DNA from: Streptomyces sp. NBC_01460 | GTDB taxonomy: Bacteria; Actinomycetota; Actinomycetes; Streptomycetales; Streptomycetaceae | Assembly: GCF_036227405.1 (NCBI RefSeq) | Contig: NZ_CP109473.1 | Span: 6,882,001 to 6,946,000, forward strand | Reading direction: 5' to 3' | Length of the DNA: 64,000 nucleotides | In this document: positions 41,044-50,076 of the stretch, in pieces | Numbering within the stretch: position 1 is the first letter of the stretch | Layout of the letters: each line of letters starts with the position of its first letter | The notes under the pieces: model-generated | Told to the model about the DNA's origin: nothing | Database searches by the model: none | Seen by the model: the letters and a program-made list of their open reading frames with translations, nothing else | Program-made: the position numbers and the translations under genes

Positions 41044-42432
41044 GTGGCACGCACGCTGATCACCGGTGGTCTGGTCATCACCGCGTCCGACGAACTCCAC
41101 GTGGACGTCCTCGTCGACGAGAGCCAGGTCGTCGCCCTGGCCACTCCGGGAAGTCACGGGTGGACGGCCGACCGGGTCATCGACGCCCGGGGGAAATACG
41201 TCATCCCGGGCGGGGTGGACGGCCACACGCACATGGAGATGCCCTTCGGCGGCACCCTGTCCGCCGACACCTTCGAAACGGGGACCCGGGCGGCCGCGTG
41301 GGGAGGCACCACGACGATCGTCGACTTCGCCATCCAGCCGAAGGGCGGCTCGCTCCGGGAAGGGCTCGACGCGTGGCACGAGAAGGCCGACGGCACCTGC
41401 GCCATCGACTACGGCTTCCACATGATCATGTCCGACGTGAACGAGTCGTCCCTCAAGCAGATGGACAGGCTGATCGAAGCCGGCGTGACCTCGTTCAAGC
41501 TCTTCACCGCGTATCCCGGAGTGTTCTACTCGGACGACGGCCAGATCCTCCGGGCCATGCAGCGGGCCGGCGACAACGGCGGTCTGATCATGATGCACGC
41601 GGAGAACGGCATCGCCATCGACGTCCTCGTGGAACAGGCCCTCGCACGCGGGGAACGCGACCCGCGCTACCACGGGGAGGTCCGGAAGGCCCTCCTGGAG
41701 GCCGAGGCCACCCACCGCGTCATCCGGCTGAGCCAGGTCGCCGGTTCCCCCGTCTACGTCGTCCACGTCTCCGCGCGGGAAGCCCTGGCCGAGCTGACCC
41801 GGGCCCGTGACGAGGGCCTGCCGGTCTTCGGAGAGACCTGCCCGCAGTACCTCTTCCTGTCCACCGACAACCTGGCCGAGCCGGACTTCGAGGGTGCCAA
41901 GTACGTCTGCTCGACACCGCTCCGGCCGAAGGAGCACCAGGCGGCCCTGTGGCGGGGGCTGCGGACCGACGACCTGCAGGTCGTCTCCACGGACCACTGC
42001 CCGTTCTGCTTCAAGGGCCAGAAGGACATGGGCATCGGCGACTTCTCGAAGATCCCCAACGGCATGCCGGGCGTGGAGAACCGGATGGACCTGCTGCACC
42101 AGGCCGTGGTGGACGGGCACCTCTCCCGCCGCCGCTGGATCGAGATCGCCTGTGCCGCTCCGGCGAGGATGTTCGGCCTCTACCCCAGGAAGGGGACGAT
42201 CGCGCCCGGCTCGGACGCGGACATCGTCGTGTACGACCCCGAGGCCGAGCAGACGATCTCCGCCGCGACGCACCACATGAACGTGGACTACTCGGCGTAC
42301 GAGGGAAGGCGGATCACCGGGCGGGTCGAGACGGTGCTGTCGCGTGGCGTCCCGGTCATCGAGGGCGGCGCGTACGTGGGGCGCGCGGGACACGGGGCGT
42401 ACGTACCCCGGGGGTTGTGCCAGTACCTGTGA
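41044..42432 (+). CDS. hydA: dihydropyrimidinase
   Basis: A 462-residue cyclic amidohydrolase. Metal-binding 'GGVDGHTHMEMP', carboxylated Lys152 in 'GVTSFKLFTAYPGVF', 'MMHAENG', 'VYVVHVSAREA' and 'DDLQVVSTDHCPF' give the full D-hydantoinase/dihydropyrimidinase site set. It opens dihydrouracil to N-carbamoyl-beta-alanine, the step before the hydrolase at 38869. GTG start. The dihydropyrimidine dehydrogenase gene is not in this window; an LLM oxidoreductase of the associated type is found at 47440. Confidence 0.92.
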   Translation: MARTLITGGLVITASDELHVDVLVDESQVVALATPGSHGWTADRVIDARGKYVIPGGVDGHTHMEMPFGGTLSADTFETGTRAAAWGGTTTIVDFAIQPKGGSLREGLDAWHEKADGTCAIDYGFHMIMSDVNESSLKQMDRLIEAGVTSFKLFTAYPGVFYSDDGQILRAMQRAGDNGGLIMMHAENGIAIDVLVEQALARGERDPRYHGEVRKALLEAEATHRVIRLSQVAGSPVYVVHVSAREALAELTRARDEGLPVFGETCPQYLFLSTDNLAEPDFEGAKYVCSTPLRPKEHQAALWRGLRTDDLQVVSTDHCPFCFKGQKDMGIGDFSKIPNGMPGVENRMDLLHQAVVDGHLSRRRWIEIACAAPARMFGLYPRKGTIAPGSDADIVVYDPEAEQTISAATHHMNVDYSAYEGRRITGRVETVLSRGVPVIEGGAYVGRAGHGAYVPRGLCQYL

Positions 42433-42477
42433 GCGGGAGCGCGCCGGGCCCGCCCGGTTCAGCAGGCCGGCGGACCT

Positions 42478-42512
42478 CCCCCCGACCGGGTGGAGAGCGC
42501 CCGGTCGAGGGG
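42478..42512. terminator. terminator between dihydropyrimidinase and the discoidin protein
   Basis: CGACCGGG (42483-42490) pairs with CCCGGTCG (42500-42507), extended by flanking C and G runs with a small bulge. It lies in the 90-base gap between two convergent genes. Confidence 0.55.
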
Positions 42513-42522
42513 TGGCGGGGCT

Positions 42523-45500
42523 CTACTCGGGGAGTACCGACAGCGCCCTGAGCCGTGCGTGCCCGCTGCTCCAGCCCGACACGTCGAGCGCCACGTAGCG
42601 AGCGGTGGTGCGCGCGGAGAGACTTCCAGTGCCGCCCCGCACCCGCAGGCGCCCGCCGGACCGGTAGGTGACGCCGTCGGCGCTGAACTCGACGCTCGCC
42701 TCGGGAACCCTGCCCGGGGTCCACTCCGCGAGAACGCGCCCGACGGGGAGCGGCGCCCCCAGATCCACCACCATCCGCGCGCGGTCCTGCCCCGGTGTCC
42801 ACGAGGTGTGCGCGTTGCCGTCGACCGCGGCCGAGGGATCCGACATGCCCGTGGGGAACGGGCCGTTGGGGAAGGTGTCGCAGCCGAGCGCGGCGTCAGC
42901 GAGCGGGTGGGCGACGGTGCCCGGCACCGACAGGGTCACAGGCCTGCCCCGTCGCAGCCGGACCTTCTCGCGTCGGCCGTCGACCGCGGTGACGACCAGG
43001 TCGCACGCCGGCCCGGTCAGGCGCAGGGTCGAGCCGTCGAGCACCTCCGCCCGGACCCCCGTCGGGACCGCCGCCCCCGTCGCCGAGCGCAGGGTGAACC
43101 GAGCCGCGGCGACCTTCGCCGTGGCGCCGTCCAGCTCGGCGGTGAAGTCCGTCCCGGTGGCGGTCACGAGCTGCGAGCCGGCGTAGAGGCGGAGGCCGGC
43201 TCCCTCCCGGTCCACGGCCACCACGGTGGAGACGGGGTCCGGCGAGAGGTTGAACAGGCTCAGGTGCCCGCCGACGGTGCTGGCACGGACCGCGGGATCC
43301 GCGGCGCGCGGTGCCTCCTGGGAGGCCGCCGCACGCACCGCGGCGGGATCGCCCGACGGATGGCCCTCCACGGTCAGGGCCTCGGCCGGCCCGTCCGACA
43401 GCACGACCACATCGCCGTACACCGCGAGGGGATTGTTCGCGCCCCGGACCACCAGTCCGGCCCTTCCGTCCACGGACAGCCAGCCGCCACGGCTCGTGAG
43501 GTCGGGCTCGGGGTACCGGATCAGCTCGGCCCAGGTCTCACCGTCGTCGGAGCCCTGCACCTGGTACGCGGACGCGGCGGCGGACTCCCACGCCAGGGTG
43601 AGGTGGTCGAACGCCGTGACGCTGCCGAGGTCCACGGTCAGCCAGCTGTCCTGACGGTTCCGTTCGCCGACGGCGACGGCCCAGCGGCTCGTGTCGTCGC
43701 CGTCCACCGCGCGTTCCGCCTCCTTGCCGGGCGTCGCCGACGAAGCGGTGGCGACACGGCCGCGCGCGAGGTCCGCGCCCTCGGCGCCGTCACGGACGGA
43801 GAGGGTGAACAGGGAGTACCCGTACTGCGGGTGGCCGGAGATCCCCTGCATCCGGACGAAACGGTGGGAGCTCCGGGGGAGTGCCAGGGTGTCGACGCGC
43901 GGCCCCGGCCCGACCGGGGTGGTGCCGCTGTCCGCGGAATCCACCTGGGCCGACCCCTCGGCCGCGGTGTACGTGCGCCGGCCGTCCAGGCCCGCCAGCC
44001 CCGGCATGGTCAGGTTGTGAAGCTGCAGGCGCCCTTCACCGGCGGCCGTGCCGCTGGTGGCGTAGACGACCGCGCCGGAGGGCAGGGTGGTGAACCCCGC
44101 GAATCCGGAGTCGAGCCGGAGCAGTGTGGCCGTCGCGTCGAAGCCGTCGCGTAGCGCCCGGTAGGTCGTGACCGACCGCCGCAGTACCTTCCTGCCGGTG
44201 GACGGCAGGAACATCGGAGTGCTGCCGCTGAGCGCGAACAGCCAGTCGTCATGCGCCGGCTGCCACGCGAACTTGACGAAGCCCGGCTTGCTGACCGAGG
44301 CGGCCCAGGCGGACGAGGTCTGCTGGACCACCAGGCCGGGGCCTTCGCCGAAGTCCTTCACTCCCGCGGCCTGCTCGAAGAACTCCCGGTCGGACAGCGG
44401 CCGCACGGGGCCGCCGTGTGCCGCGCGCCACCGGTGCAGGAGGTAGCTGATGGCGATCTCGGCCCGCGCCTCGGGCTCGTACTTCGCCTCTCCTGAGAAC
44501 TTCGCGAGCCGGTGGGCCGGGGCGTAGGCCTGGTAGGGCGCCAGCCGCTCCGCCAGCGCCGCCTCGGCCCAGGCGGCGGCGCGGTCGCCGGTCACCTGGG
44601 CGAGGAAGGCCAGCGGGATCACGTCGCGTCCGTACAGGTGCTCGCGGTCGGCCACCATCGGCATCAGCGGCTCGCCCGCGTCGCTCATGACCATCCGGAG
44701 TGTGCGCCACAGAGGCGACGCGTTCGGCTGAGCGGTCAGGACCTCGGGCATGGGCTGCCCCGCGGTGATGAAGTGCGCGGCGTTGCGGCCGGAGGTACGC
44801 CACAACTCCGCCTGGTAGTGGGGGCCGAAAGAGTTGTGGTTCTCGACGATGAACGAGTCGTACAGGTTCGTCGCGGTGTTGGCGCTCACGGCCACGCCGT
44901 CGACCAGCGCGGGATTGGCCAGGTCCGCCGCGGGCAGCCCCGCTTCGTTCCTGGTCCACCGGCCGAAGGCCGCCGCCCAGTCGGCGTGGCGGGGATCGGA
45001 GCCGGCCCAGGCGAGGCCGGGCGCGAGTGACTGGGCGTAGACGCCCATCTCCTCCAGCTTCGTGTCGCCCACATGGCCGCCCTCGAGCCCGTTGGGCGTC
45101 CAGCTCCCGGAGGTGGGGTCGTTGCCGCTGCCCAGCGACGCGGTGTACTGGGCCTGTCCCGCCACGATCGTGTCGACGTTCTGCCGTGTCGTGGGGTCCA
45201 GCCGCTCCCAGAGCAGCTTGGCCGCGAGCACGAAGTACAGCTGGAACGTCGTGTCGAAGAACAGGGTCCGCCCCCACTCCGTGCCGCCCACGAGACGGTT
45301 GGACGCGGCGAAGTGCTTGACGGTGGCCAGGGTGCGGGCCAGGAGGGCGTCCTCGGCGATGCCGGCCCGCTCGGAGTCGTACGTCCCCTGGGTCAGCAGT
45401 ACGGCGTTGCCGAGCACCACCGCGAAGCCGAAGTCCTTGGCCGTGTAATGACCGAGAGCGGAGTCCCACTGCGTCTCCGCCCAGCGGGTGTGTGTCAGCA

Positions 45501-45690
45501 GGACCTGGTAGTAAGTCTCCGCCACGCTGTCCCCGCCGGCGTCGGGCGCGTGGGGTCCGGTGGTGGCGGAGGGCGATGCGGCGGCTGCGGAACCACCTGT
45601 GAAGGACAGTGGGCCGACGGTCAAAAGGCTCGCGATACCCGCGAGTTGGAGGAAGGTGCGCCTGTCGTGGTGGGTGGCGTCGCTTGGCAT
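42523..45690 (-). CDS. Tat-exported discoidin-domain, alpha-toroid carbohydrate-active protein
   Basis: A 1055-residue secreted protein. The twin-arginine signal 'HDRRTFLQLAGIASLL' (residues ~8-23) ends with an Ala-rich cleavage site. The large N-terminal helical part ('ETYYQVLLTHTRWAETQWDSALGHYT', 'WTPNGLEGGHVGDTKLEEMGVYAQSLAPGL') looks like the alpha/alpha toroid of polysaccharide lyases, followed by beta-rich domains. Two F5/8-type C (discoidin) modules are recognised, one near residues 650-760 ('RVATASSATPGKEAERAVDGDDTSRWAV') and one at the C-terminus ('SDPSAAVDGNAHTSWTPGQDRARMVVDLG'). The likely role is extracellular glycan degradation; the exact family is uncertain. Confidence 0.75.
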   Translation of the reverse strand: MPSDATHHDRRTFLQLAGIASLLTVGPLSFTGGSAAAASPSATTGPHAPDAGGDSVAETYYQVLLTHTRWAETQWDSALGHYTAKDFGFAVVLGNAVLLTQGTYDSERAGIAEDALLARTLATVKHFAASNRLVGGTEWGRTLFFDTTFQLYFVLAAKLLWERLDPTTRQNVDTIVAGQAQYTASLGSGNDPTSGSWTPNGLEGGHVGDTKLEEMGVYAQSLAPGLAWAGSDPRHADWAAAFGRWTRNEAGLPAADLANPALVDGVAVSANTATNLYDSFIVENHNSFGPHYQAELWRTSGRNAAHFITAGQPMPEVLTAQPNASPLWRTLRMVMSDAGEPLMPMVADREHLYGRDVIPLAFLAQVTGDRAAAWAEAALAERLAPYQAYAPAHRLAKFSGEAKYEPEARAEIAISYLLHRWRAAHGGPVRPLSDREFFEQAAGVKDFGEGPGLVVQQTSSAWAASVSKPGFVKFAWQPAHDDWLFALSGSTPMFLPSTGRKVLRRSVTTYRALRDGFDATATLLRLDSGFAGFTTLPSGAVVYATSGTAAGEGRLQLHNLTMPGLAGLDGRRTYTAAEGSAQVDSADSGTTPVGPGPRVDTLALPRSSHRFVRMQGISGHPQYGYSLFTLSVRDGAEGADLARGRVATASSATPGKEAERAVDGDDTSRWAVAVGERNRQDSWLTVDLGSVTAFDHLTLAWESAAASAYQVQGSDDGETWAELIRYPEPDLTSRGGWLSVDGRAGLVVRGANNPLAVYGDVVVLSDGPAEALTVEGHPSGDPAAVRAAASQEAPRAADPAVRASTVGGHLSLFNLSPDPVSTVVAVDREGAGLRLYAGSQLVTATGTDFTAELDGATAKVAAARFTLRSATGAAVPTGVRAEVLDGSTLRLTGPACDLVVTAVDGRREKVRLRRGRPVTLSVPGTVAHPLADAALGCDTFPNGPFPTGMSDPSAAVDGNAHTSWTPGQDRARMVVDLGAPLPVGRVLAEWTPGRVPEASVEFSADGVTYRSGGRLRVRGGTGSLSARTTARYVALDVSGWSSGHARLRALSVLPE

Positions 45691-45708
45691 GAGCGGTCTC
45701 CAGCATAG

Positions 45709-45722
45709 TGACAACGTTGTCA
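45709..45722 (-). promoter_or_regulatory. perfect LacI-type operator TGACAACGTTGTCA
   Basis: A 14-base perfect palindrome with the central CG typical of LacI-family sites, located 19 bases upstream of the start codon of the discoidin protein gene. LacI repressors of carbohydrate genes in Streptomyces commonly bind such sites. No LacI gene lies in the window, so the regulator acts from elsewhere. Confidence 0.7.
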
Positions 45723-46113
45723 GATGTGAGGGCATCCTTTCCCCGGGTCCGATGACAGTCAAGGGTTCTCGCTCTCCCACCCCGCCTCACCCCGGCGTCG
45801 GGGGCCCGTGGTCCTCCCTCGGGGGATGCCGTCGCGTCGTGTGAGCGTCCGTCGCCGCGGAGCCGGACGGTGAACGGAGGGGGAGTGCTTCACCCCCGCC
45901 GGGCCGGCATTCTCTCCGCTGCCGGATCCCTCGCGTGACCGAAGGTGTTCAGCCCCGGTGTCGGGGTCCACGGCGCGACGAGCGCCGTCGCGCCTGCCCG
46001 TCGCCGCCCAGGGCGCCGGTGCCCGGCCCCGGCCGTCGGACGTGCGGCCAGGGCCGAGGTGTTCAGGCGGGACAGGGGTTCGCTCCCCGCCCGCCGGGGT
46101 GTCCTGCGCCGGC
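45723..46113. other. 391-base intergenic region
   Basis: No credible gene is seen. Near 45878-45897 a small G5/C5 hairpin could terminate the hydrolase transcript coming from the right. The left end holds the promoter region of the discoidin protein gene. Confidence 0.4.
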
Positions 46114-46944
46114 CTACTCCTGCACGAAGGCCAGGAGGTCCGGGTTGATGACCTCCGGGTGCGTCGAGAGCATGCCGTGCGGGTAGCCCTCGTAGCTCTT
46201 GAGCCTGCCGTTCGTCAGCAGTTCCGCCGACAGGGGGCCCGCGTCCTCGTAGGGCACGACCTGGTCGTCCGTGCCGTGGGCGACGAGGACCGGCACCTGG
46301 ATCTTCTTGAGGTCCTCGGTGAAATCCGTCTCGGAGAAGGCCTTGATGCACGCGTAGTGCGCGTTGGCCGCGCCCCGCATCCCCTGCCTCCACCAGTTGT
46401 CGATCAGCCCCTGGGACACCTCGGCGCCGGGGCGGTTGAAGCCGTAGAAGGGGCCCGAGGCCACCTCGATGTAGAACTGCGCGCGGTTGGCGGCGAGGGA
46501 GGCGCGGAAGCCGTCGAACACCTCGATCGGCAGCCCGCCCGGATTGGACGCCGACTTCACCATGACCGGTGGTACCGCGCTGACGAGCACGGCCTTGGCG
46601 ACCCGTCCGGGCTCGGCCCGGGCGACGTACCTGGCCACCTCGCCGCCGCCGGTGGAGTGGCCGATGTGCACCGCTCCCCGCAGGTCGAGCGCGTCGGTCA
46701 CCGCCGCCACATCGGCGGCGTAGGTGTCCATCTCGTGCCCGGTGGCGCTCTGGCTGGAGCGCCCGTGGCCCCGCCTGTCGTGGGCGACGACGCGGTAGCC
46801 CTGGCCGAGGAAGAACAGCATCTGGTTGTCCCAGTCGTCCGCGCTGAGCGGCCAGCCGTGGTGGAACACGATCGGCTGCGCGTCGCGCGGGCCCCAGTCC
46901 TTGTAGTAGATGCTCGTGCCGTCGCTCGTGGTGACCGTGCCCAT
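46114..46944 (-). CDS. alpha/beta hydrolase, non-haem chloroperoxidase type
   Basis: A 276-residue alpha/beta hydrolase. The oxyanion region is '[17 protein letters not shown]', then '[12 protein letters not shown]', nucleophile Ser97 in '[10 protein letters not shown]', the acid in '[11 protein letters not shown]' and the His in '[11 protein letters not shown]'. The length and the 'HGWPLS.DDW' block match cofactor-free haloperoxidases/perhydrolases of Streptomyces. The physiological substrate is probably an ester. It has no signal peptide. The ATG follows AAGGATCGAC. Standalone gene. Confidence 0.9.
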   Translation of the reverse strand: MGTVTTSDGTSIYYKDWGPRDAQPIVFHHGWPLSADDWDNQMLFFLGQGYRVVAHDRRGHGRSSQSATGHEMDTYAADVAAVTDALDLRGAVHIGHSTGGGEVARYVARAEPGRVAKAVLVSAVPPVMVKSASNPGGLPIEVFDGFRASLAANRAQFYIEVASGPFYGFNRPGAEVSQGLIDNWWRQGMRGAANAHYACIKAFSETDFTEDLKKIQVPVLVAHGTDDQVVPYEDAGPLSAELLTNGRLKSYEGYPHGMLSTHPEVINPDLLAFVQE

Positions 46945-47439
46945 GTCGATCCTTCCGATGAATCGCTGAGTCGCTGGTGCGAGGAGGGGGACCTGCCGGC
47001 CGCGCGGGCCCAGGGGCCGCCCGGCAGAAAGCCGCAGGTGCGACCAGCCACCACAAAACGATACCTTTCTGCGATAAAACCCTCATTTCGACCCCAGATG
47101 TCGCCGTCCCGACGGGAGCCCGCGCGACGGCGTCCGAACCGCCGCCCACGCCTCCGGCATGCCAAAGCTCCGCGCGTAGACTCCCCCTTCCCAAAGGCCG
47201 GGAAGCGGTCCAGGATTGTCCCCCCGCGACTCGCGCTCCGAGGGGGCCGCGTCGACGGGGCAGGCGCGGCTCCATGTGGAAGGCTCTGCCGGAACACGTC
47301 TCCGGGAGCGGCGCCCGCGGTCCTTCCGCCTGCTCGCGGCGGCCGTCCGGCGCACGCCGGCAGGCGGCTCACCGCCGGTCCGGTCACGGCTTCCCGACCC
47401 GCGCGCCACGTGTCAGTTCTTCCACAAGGAGCATCTGTC
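46945..47439. other. 495-base intergenic region with an AT-richer patch
   Basis: No credible gene is seen. The segment near 47050-47095 is clearly AT-richer than its surroundings and probably contains the divergent promoters of the hydrolase and the LLM oxidoreductase. Confidence 0.4.
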
Positions 47440-48441
47440 ATGGATTTTGGACTCGTCCTCCAGACCGACCCACCCGCCTCGGCCGTCGTCGGACTCATGC
47501 GCCGCGCGGAACGGAACGGCTTCCGCTACGGCTGGACCTTCGACTCGACCGTGCTGTGGCAGGAACCCTTCGTCATCTACAGCCGGATCCTGGAACACAC
47601 CGAGCGGCTGGTCGTCGGCCCGATGGTGACGAACCCGGGCACCCGCTCCTGGGAGGTCACCGCCTCCACGTTCGCCACGCTCAACGAGATGTACGGCAAC
47701 CGCACCGTCTGCGGCATCGGACGCGGGGACTCCGCGATGCGGGTGGCCGGCCGCAAACCCAACACCTTGGCCAGGCTGGGTGAGGCCATCGACGTGATCC
47801 GGGACCTCGCCGAGGGCCGCGAGGCCACCGTCGACGGACAGCCGGTCCGGATCCCCTGGGTGAAGGACGGCAGGCTGCCCGTCTGGATGGGGGCGTACGG
47901 ACCCAAGGCGCTCGCCCTGGCCGGGGAGAAGGCCGACGGGTTCATCCTCCAGCTGGCCGACCCCTTCCTCACCGAATGGATGGTCAAAGCGGTGCGGGAG
48001 GCGGCTGCGGCGGCCGGACGCGACCCGGACTCCGTCACCATCTGCGTCGCGGCGCCCGCGTACGTGAGCGAGGACCTGGAGCACGCGCGGGAGCAGTGCC
48101 GCTGGTTCGGCGGCATGGTCGGCAACCACGTGGCCGACCTCGTCTCCCGGTACGGGGAGCACTCCGGCCTGGTGCCCGAGGCACTCACCGCGTACATCGC
48201 GGGCCGCTCCGGATACGACTACAGCCACCACGGCCGCGCCGGGAACCCGGACACGGCCTTCGTCCCCGACGAGATCGTGGACCGCTTCTGTCTGCTGGGA
48301 CCCCCCGAGGCCCACATCGCGAAGCTCCAGGTCCTGCGGGGCCTGGGCGTGGACCAGTTCGCCGTCTACAACATGCACGACGCGCGGGAGGCGACCATCG
48401 ACGCCTACGGCTCGACGGTCATCCCCGCACTGTCCGCCTGA
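47440..48441 (+). CDS. LLM class F420-dependent oxidoreductase (TIGR03842-like)
   Basis: A 333-residue TIM-barrel flavin/F420 enzyme. The sequence begins 'MDFGLVLQTDPPASAVVGLMRRAERNGF'; 'VGPMVTNPGTRSWEVTASTFATLNEMYGNRTVCGIGRGDSAMR' is the family core, followed by 'PVWMGAYGPKALALAGEKADGFILQ'. It matches the TIGR03842 type, which often accompanies dihydropyrimidinase genes. In this genome it is separated from them by the discoidin and hydrolase genes. It may act in pyrimidine catabolism; this is inference from context. ATG behind AAGGAG. Confidence 0.83.
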   Translation: MDFGLVLQTDPPASAVVGLMRRAERNGFRYGWTFDSTVLWQEPFVIYSRILEHTERLVVGPMVTNPGTRSWEVTASTFATLNEMYGNRTVCGIGRGDSAMRVAGRKPNTLARLGEAIDVIRDLAEGREATVDGQPVRIPWVKDGRLPVWMGAYGPKALALAGEKADGFILQLADPFLTEWMVKAVREAAAAAGRDPDSVTICVAAPAYVSEDLEHAREQCRWFGGMVGNHVADLVSRYGEHSGLVPEALTAYIAGRSGYDYSHHGRAGNPDTAFVPDEIVDRFCLLGPPEAHIAKLQVLRGLGVDQFAVYNMHDAREATIDAYGSTVIPALSA

Positions 48442-48613
48442 CGCCCTCCGCACCCGCAGCGGCCGTCCATGCCCCGCACCCGCCCCTCCGACCGGACGAC
48501 CGGACGACCGGCACCGGAGGGGCGTCGTGCGGAGACGGACCGGTCGGCAGCCGGTACACGGGGCAGGAGCACGAGGAGCACTGTTGTTCGGCTGATCGGA
48601 ACGGAGAACGCCC

Positions 48614-50059
48614 ATGCGTGAAGCCACGCAGACGGAAGTACGCCGCGCCTTCGACAGCGGCATGCCGGGACTACGGCCCCCGCGGTCCGTGATCGTCATC
48701 GGTGCGGGCCTGGCCGGCCTGGCCGTCGCCCATGAACTCGCGGCGCGGGACTGCGAGGTGACCGTCCTGGAGGCGGACACCCGGCCCGGCGGGCGCGCCT
48801 ACACCTTACGGGCCCCGTTCGCCGACGGGCTGCACGCGGAGGCGGGGGCGATGACGCTGACGCCGCACTGCCACTACGCCATGCACTACCTACGCGAACT
48901 CGGCGTGGAGACAGAGACCGCCGATCTCTTCGACACCACCTTCTCCTACTACGCCCGGGGGCGGTTCTTCACCCCCGACCCGGACGACGTGGCGGCGGCG
49001 GGGCTGGCACTCCACCCGCACGAGGCGGAACTGGGCGTCTCGGGCATGATCAAGCGGTACGTGACCGCCGTCGGCGACAGCCTCCAGCCCGACCTCGGCG
49101 CCCCCGACTGGGAGGCCACCGAACGGCTCGCCCCCTACGACGGGCGGTCCGTCCACCAGGTCCTCACGGACCGCGGCGCCTCCCAGGCGGCCATCGACCT
49201 CATGGAACCCATGTTCCTGGAGATGCGCGGAGGCGACCTGAAGACGGCGTCCGCGCTCTCCTGGCTGCGCCACGAGGCGAGCCCGCACTCGCTCAGCAAC
49301 GCCGACCCCCGCTGGGCGAAGGTGAAGGACGGAACCGACCGGTTCCCGCAGGCGTTCGCGGAACGGCTCAAGAGCAGGATCCGCTACCGCAGTCCCGTGG
49401 TCCGCGTCGAGCAGGACGAGGAGCGGGCCAGGGTGACGTACCTCGACCACGGCAGCCTGCGGACGGTGGAGGCCGAACGGGTCGTCGTCACCGTCCCGTT
49501 CAGCGCGATCCGGCACATCGACTTCACCGACGCGGGCCTCTCCGACGCGAAGCACGACGTGATGCGCCGGGTGAAGTACTCGTCCGTGGTCCGGGTGTAC
49601 CTCCAGATGCGCCGTCAGTTCTGGCCGCAGCGCAACGCGAGCTTCTCGACCGACCTCCCCATACGCTGGATACGCGACGCGACACCCCAACTGCCGGGAC
49701 CCAGGAAGATCATGGAGTGCCTGATGACGGGGTGGCGTGCCAGGGCGGTCTCGGTCATGACGGAGGAGGAGCGCCAGAACTTCGTGCTCACCGAACTCGA
49801 AGGGATGCTCCCCGGGGCCCGCGAGCACTTCGAGACCGGCACGTCCGTCTGCTGGGACGAACGGCCGTACGCGGAAGGGGCGTACATCCTTCCCGAGCGC
49901 GGACACAGCGCCCTCATGCCGGTGATCCGCAGGCCCGAGGGGCGCGTCCACTTCGCCGGGGACCACGCCGGATTCGAGCCCAACGGAGGCTCGATGACCT
50001 TCGCCCTGGAGTCCGCGGCCCGTACCGTCCTGGAGCTCGGCCGGACCACCACCCCCTGA
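48614..50059 (+). CDS. flavin monoamine oxidase family protein
   Basis: A 481-residue FAD enzyme. The dinucleotide-binding motif is 'VIVIGAGLAGLAVAHELAARDCEVTVLEADTRPGGRA', followed by the substrate and dimer regions, and the C-terminal FAD motif is 'VHFAGDHAGFEPNGGSMTFALESA'. It resembles L-amino acid oxidase/monoamine oxidases. It oxidises an amine or amino acid to an imine, producing peroxide. It lies between the LLM oxidoreductase and the anthranilate-synthase-like gene of the antibiotic cluster; whether it belongs to the cluster is undecided. ATG at 48614. Confidence 0.87.
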   Translation: MREATQTEVRRAFDSGMPGLRPPRSVIVIGAGLAGLAVAHELAARDCEVTVLEADTRPGGRAYTLRAPFADGLHAEAGAMTLTPHCHYAMHYLRELGVETETADLFDTTFSYYARGRFFTPDPDDVAAAGLALHPHEAELGVSGMIKRYVTAVGDSLQPDLGAPDWEATERLAPYDGRSVHQVLTDRGASQAAIDLMEPMFLEMRGGDLKTASALSWLRHEASPHSLSNADPRWAKVKDGTDRFPQAFAERLKSRIRYRSPVVRVEQDEERARVTYLDHGSLRTVEAERVVVTVPFSAIRHIDFTDAGLSDAKHDVMRRVKYSSVVRVYLQMRRQFWPQRNASFSTDLPIRWIRDATPQLPGPRKIMECLMTGWRARAVSVMTEEERQNFVLTELEGMLPGAREHFETGTSVCWDERPYAEGAYILPERGHSALMPVIRRPEGRVHFAGDHAGFEPNGGSMTFALESAARTVLELGRTTTP

Positions 50060-50072
50060 GGGCGGTCCGGCC
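50039..50072. terminator. terminator between the amine oxidase and the PhzE-like gene
   Basis: GGCCGGACC (50039-50047) and GGTCCGGCC (50064-50072) form a nine-base-pair stem. It spans the amine oxidase stop codon and lies immediately before the stop of the convergent gene. Confidence 0.6.
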
Positions 50073-50076
50073 GGAC

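Noticed and set aside
46945..47439. Plus-strand open frame through the gap into the LLM oxidoreductase
   Set aside because: The enzyme fold starts at 47440 behind AAGGAG; upstream in-frame residues are low-complexity antisense sequence.
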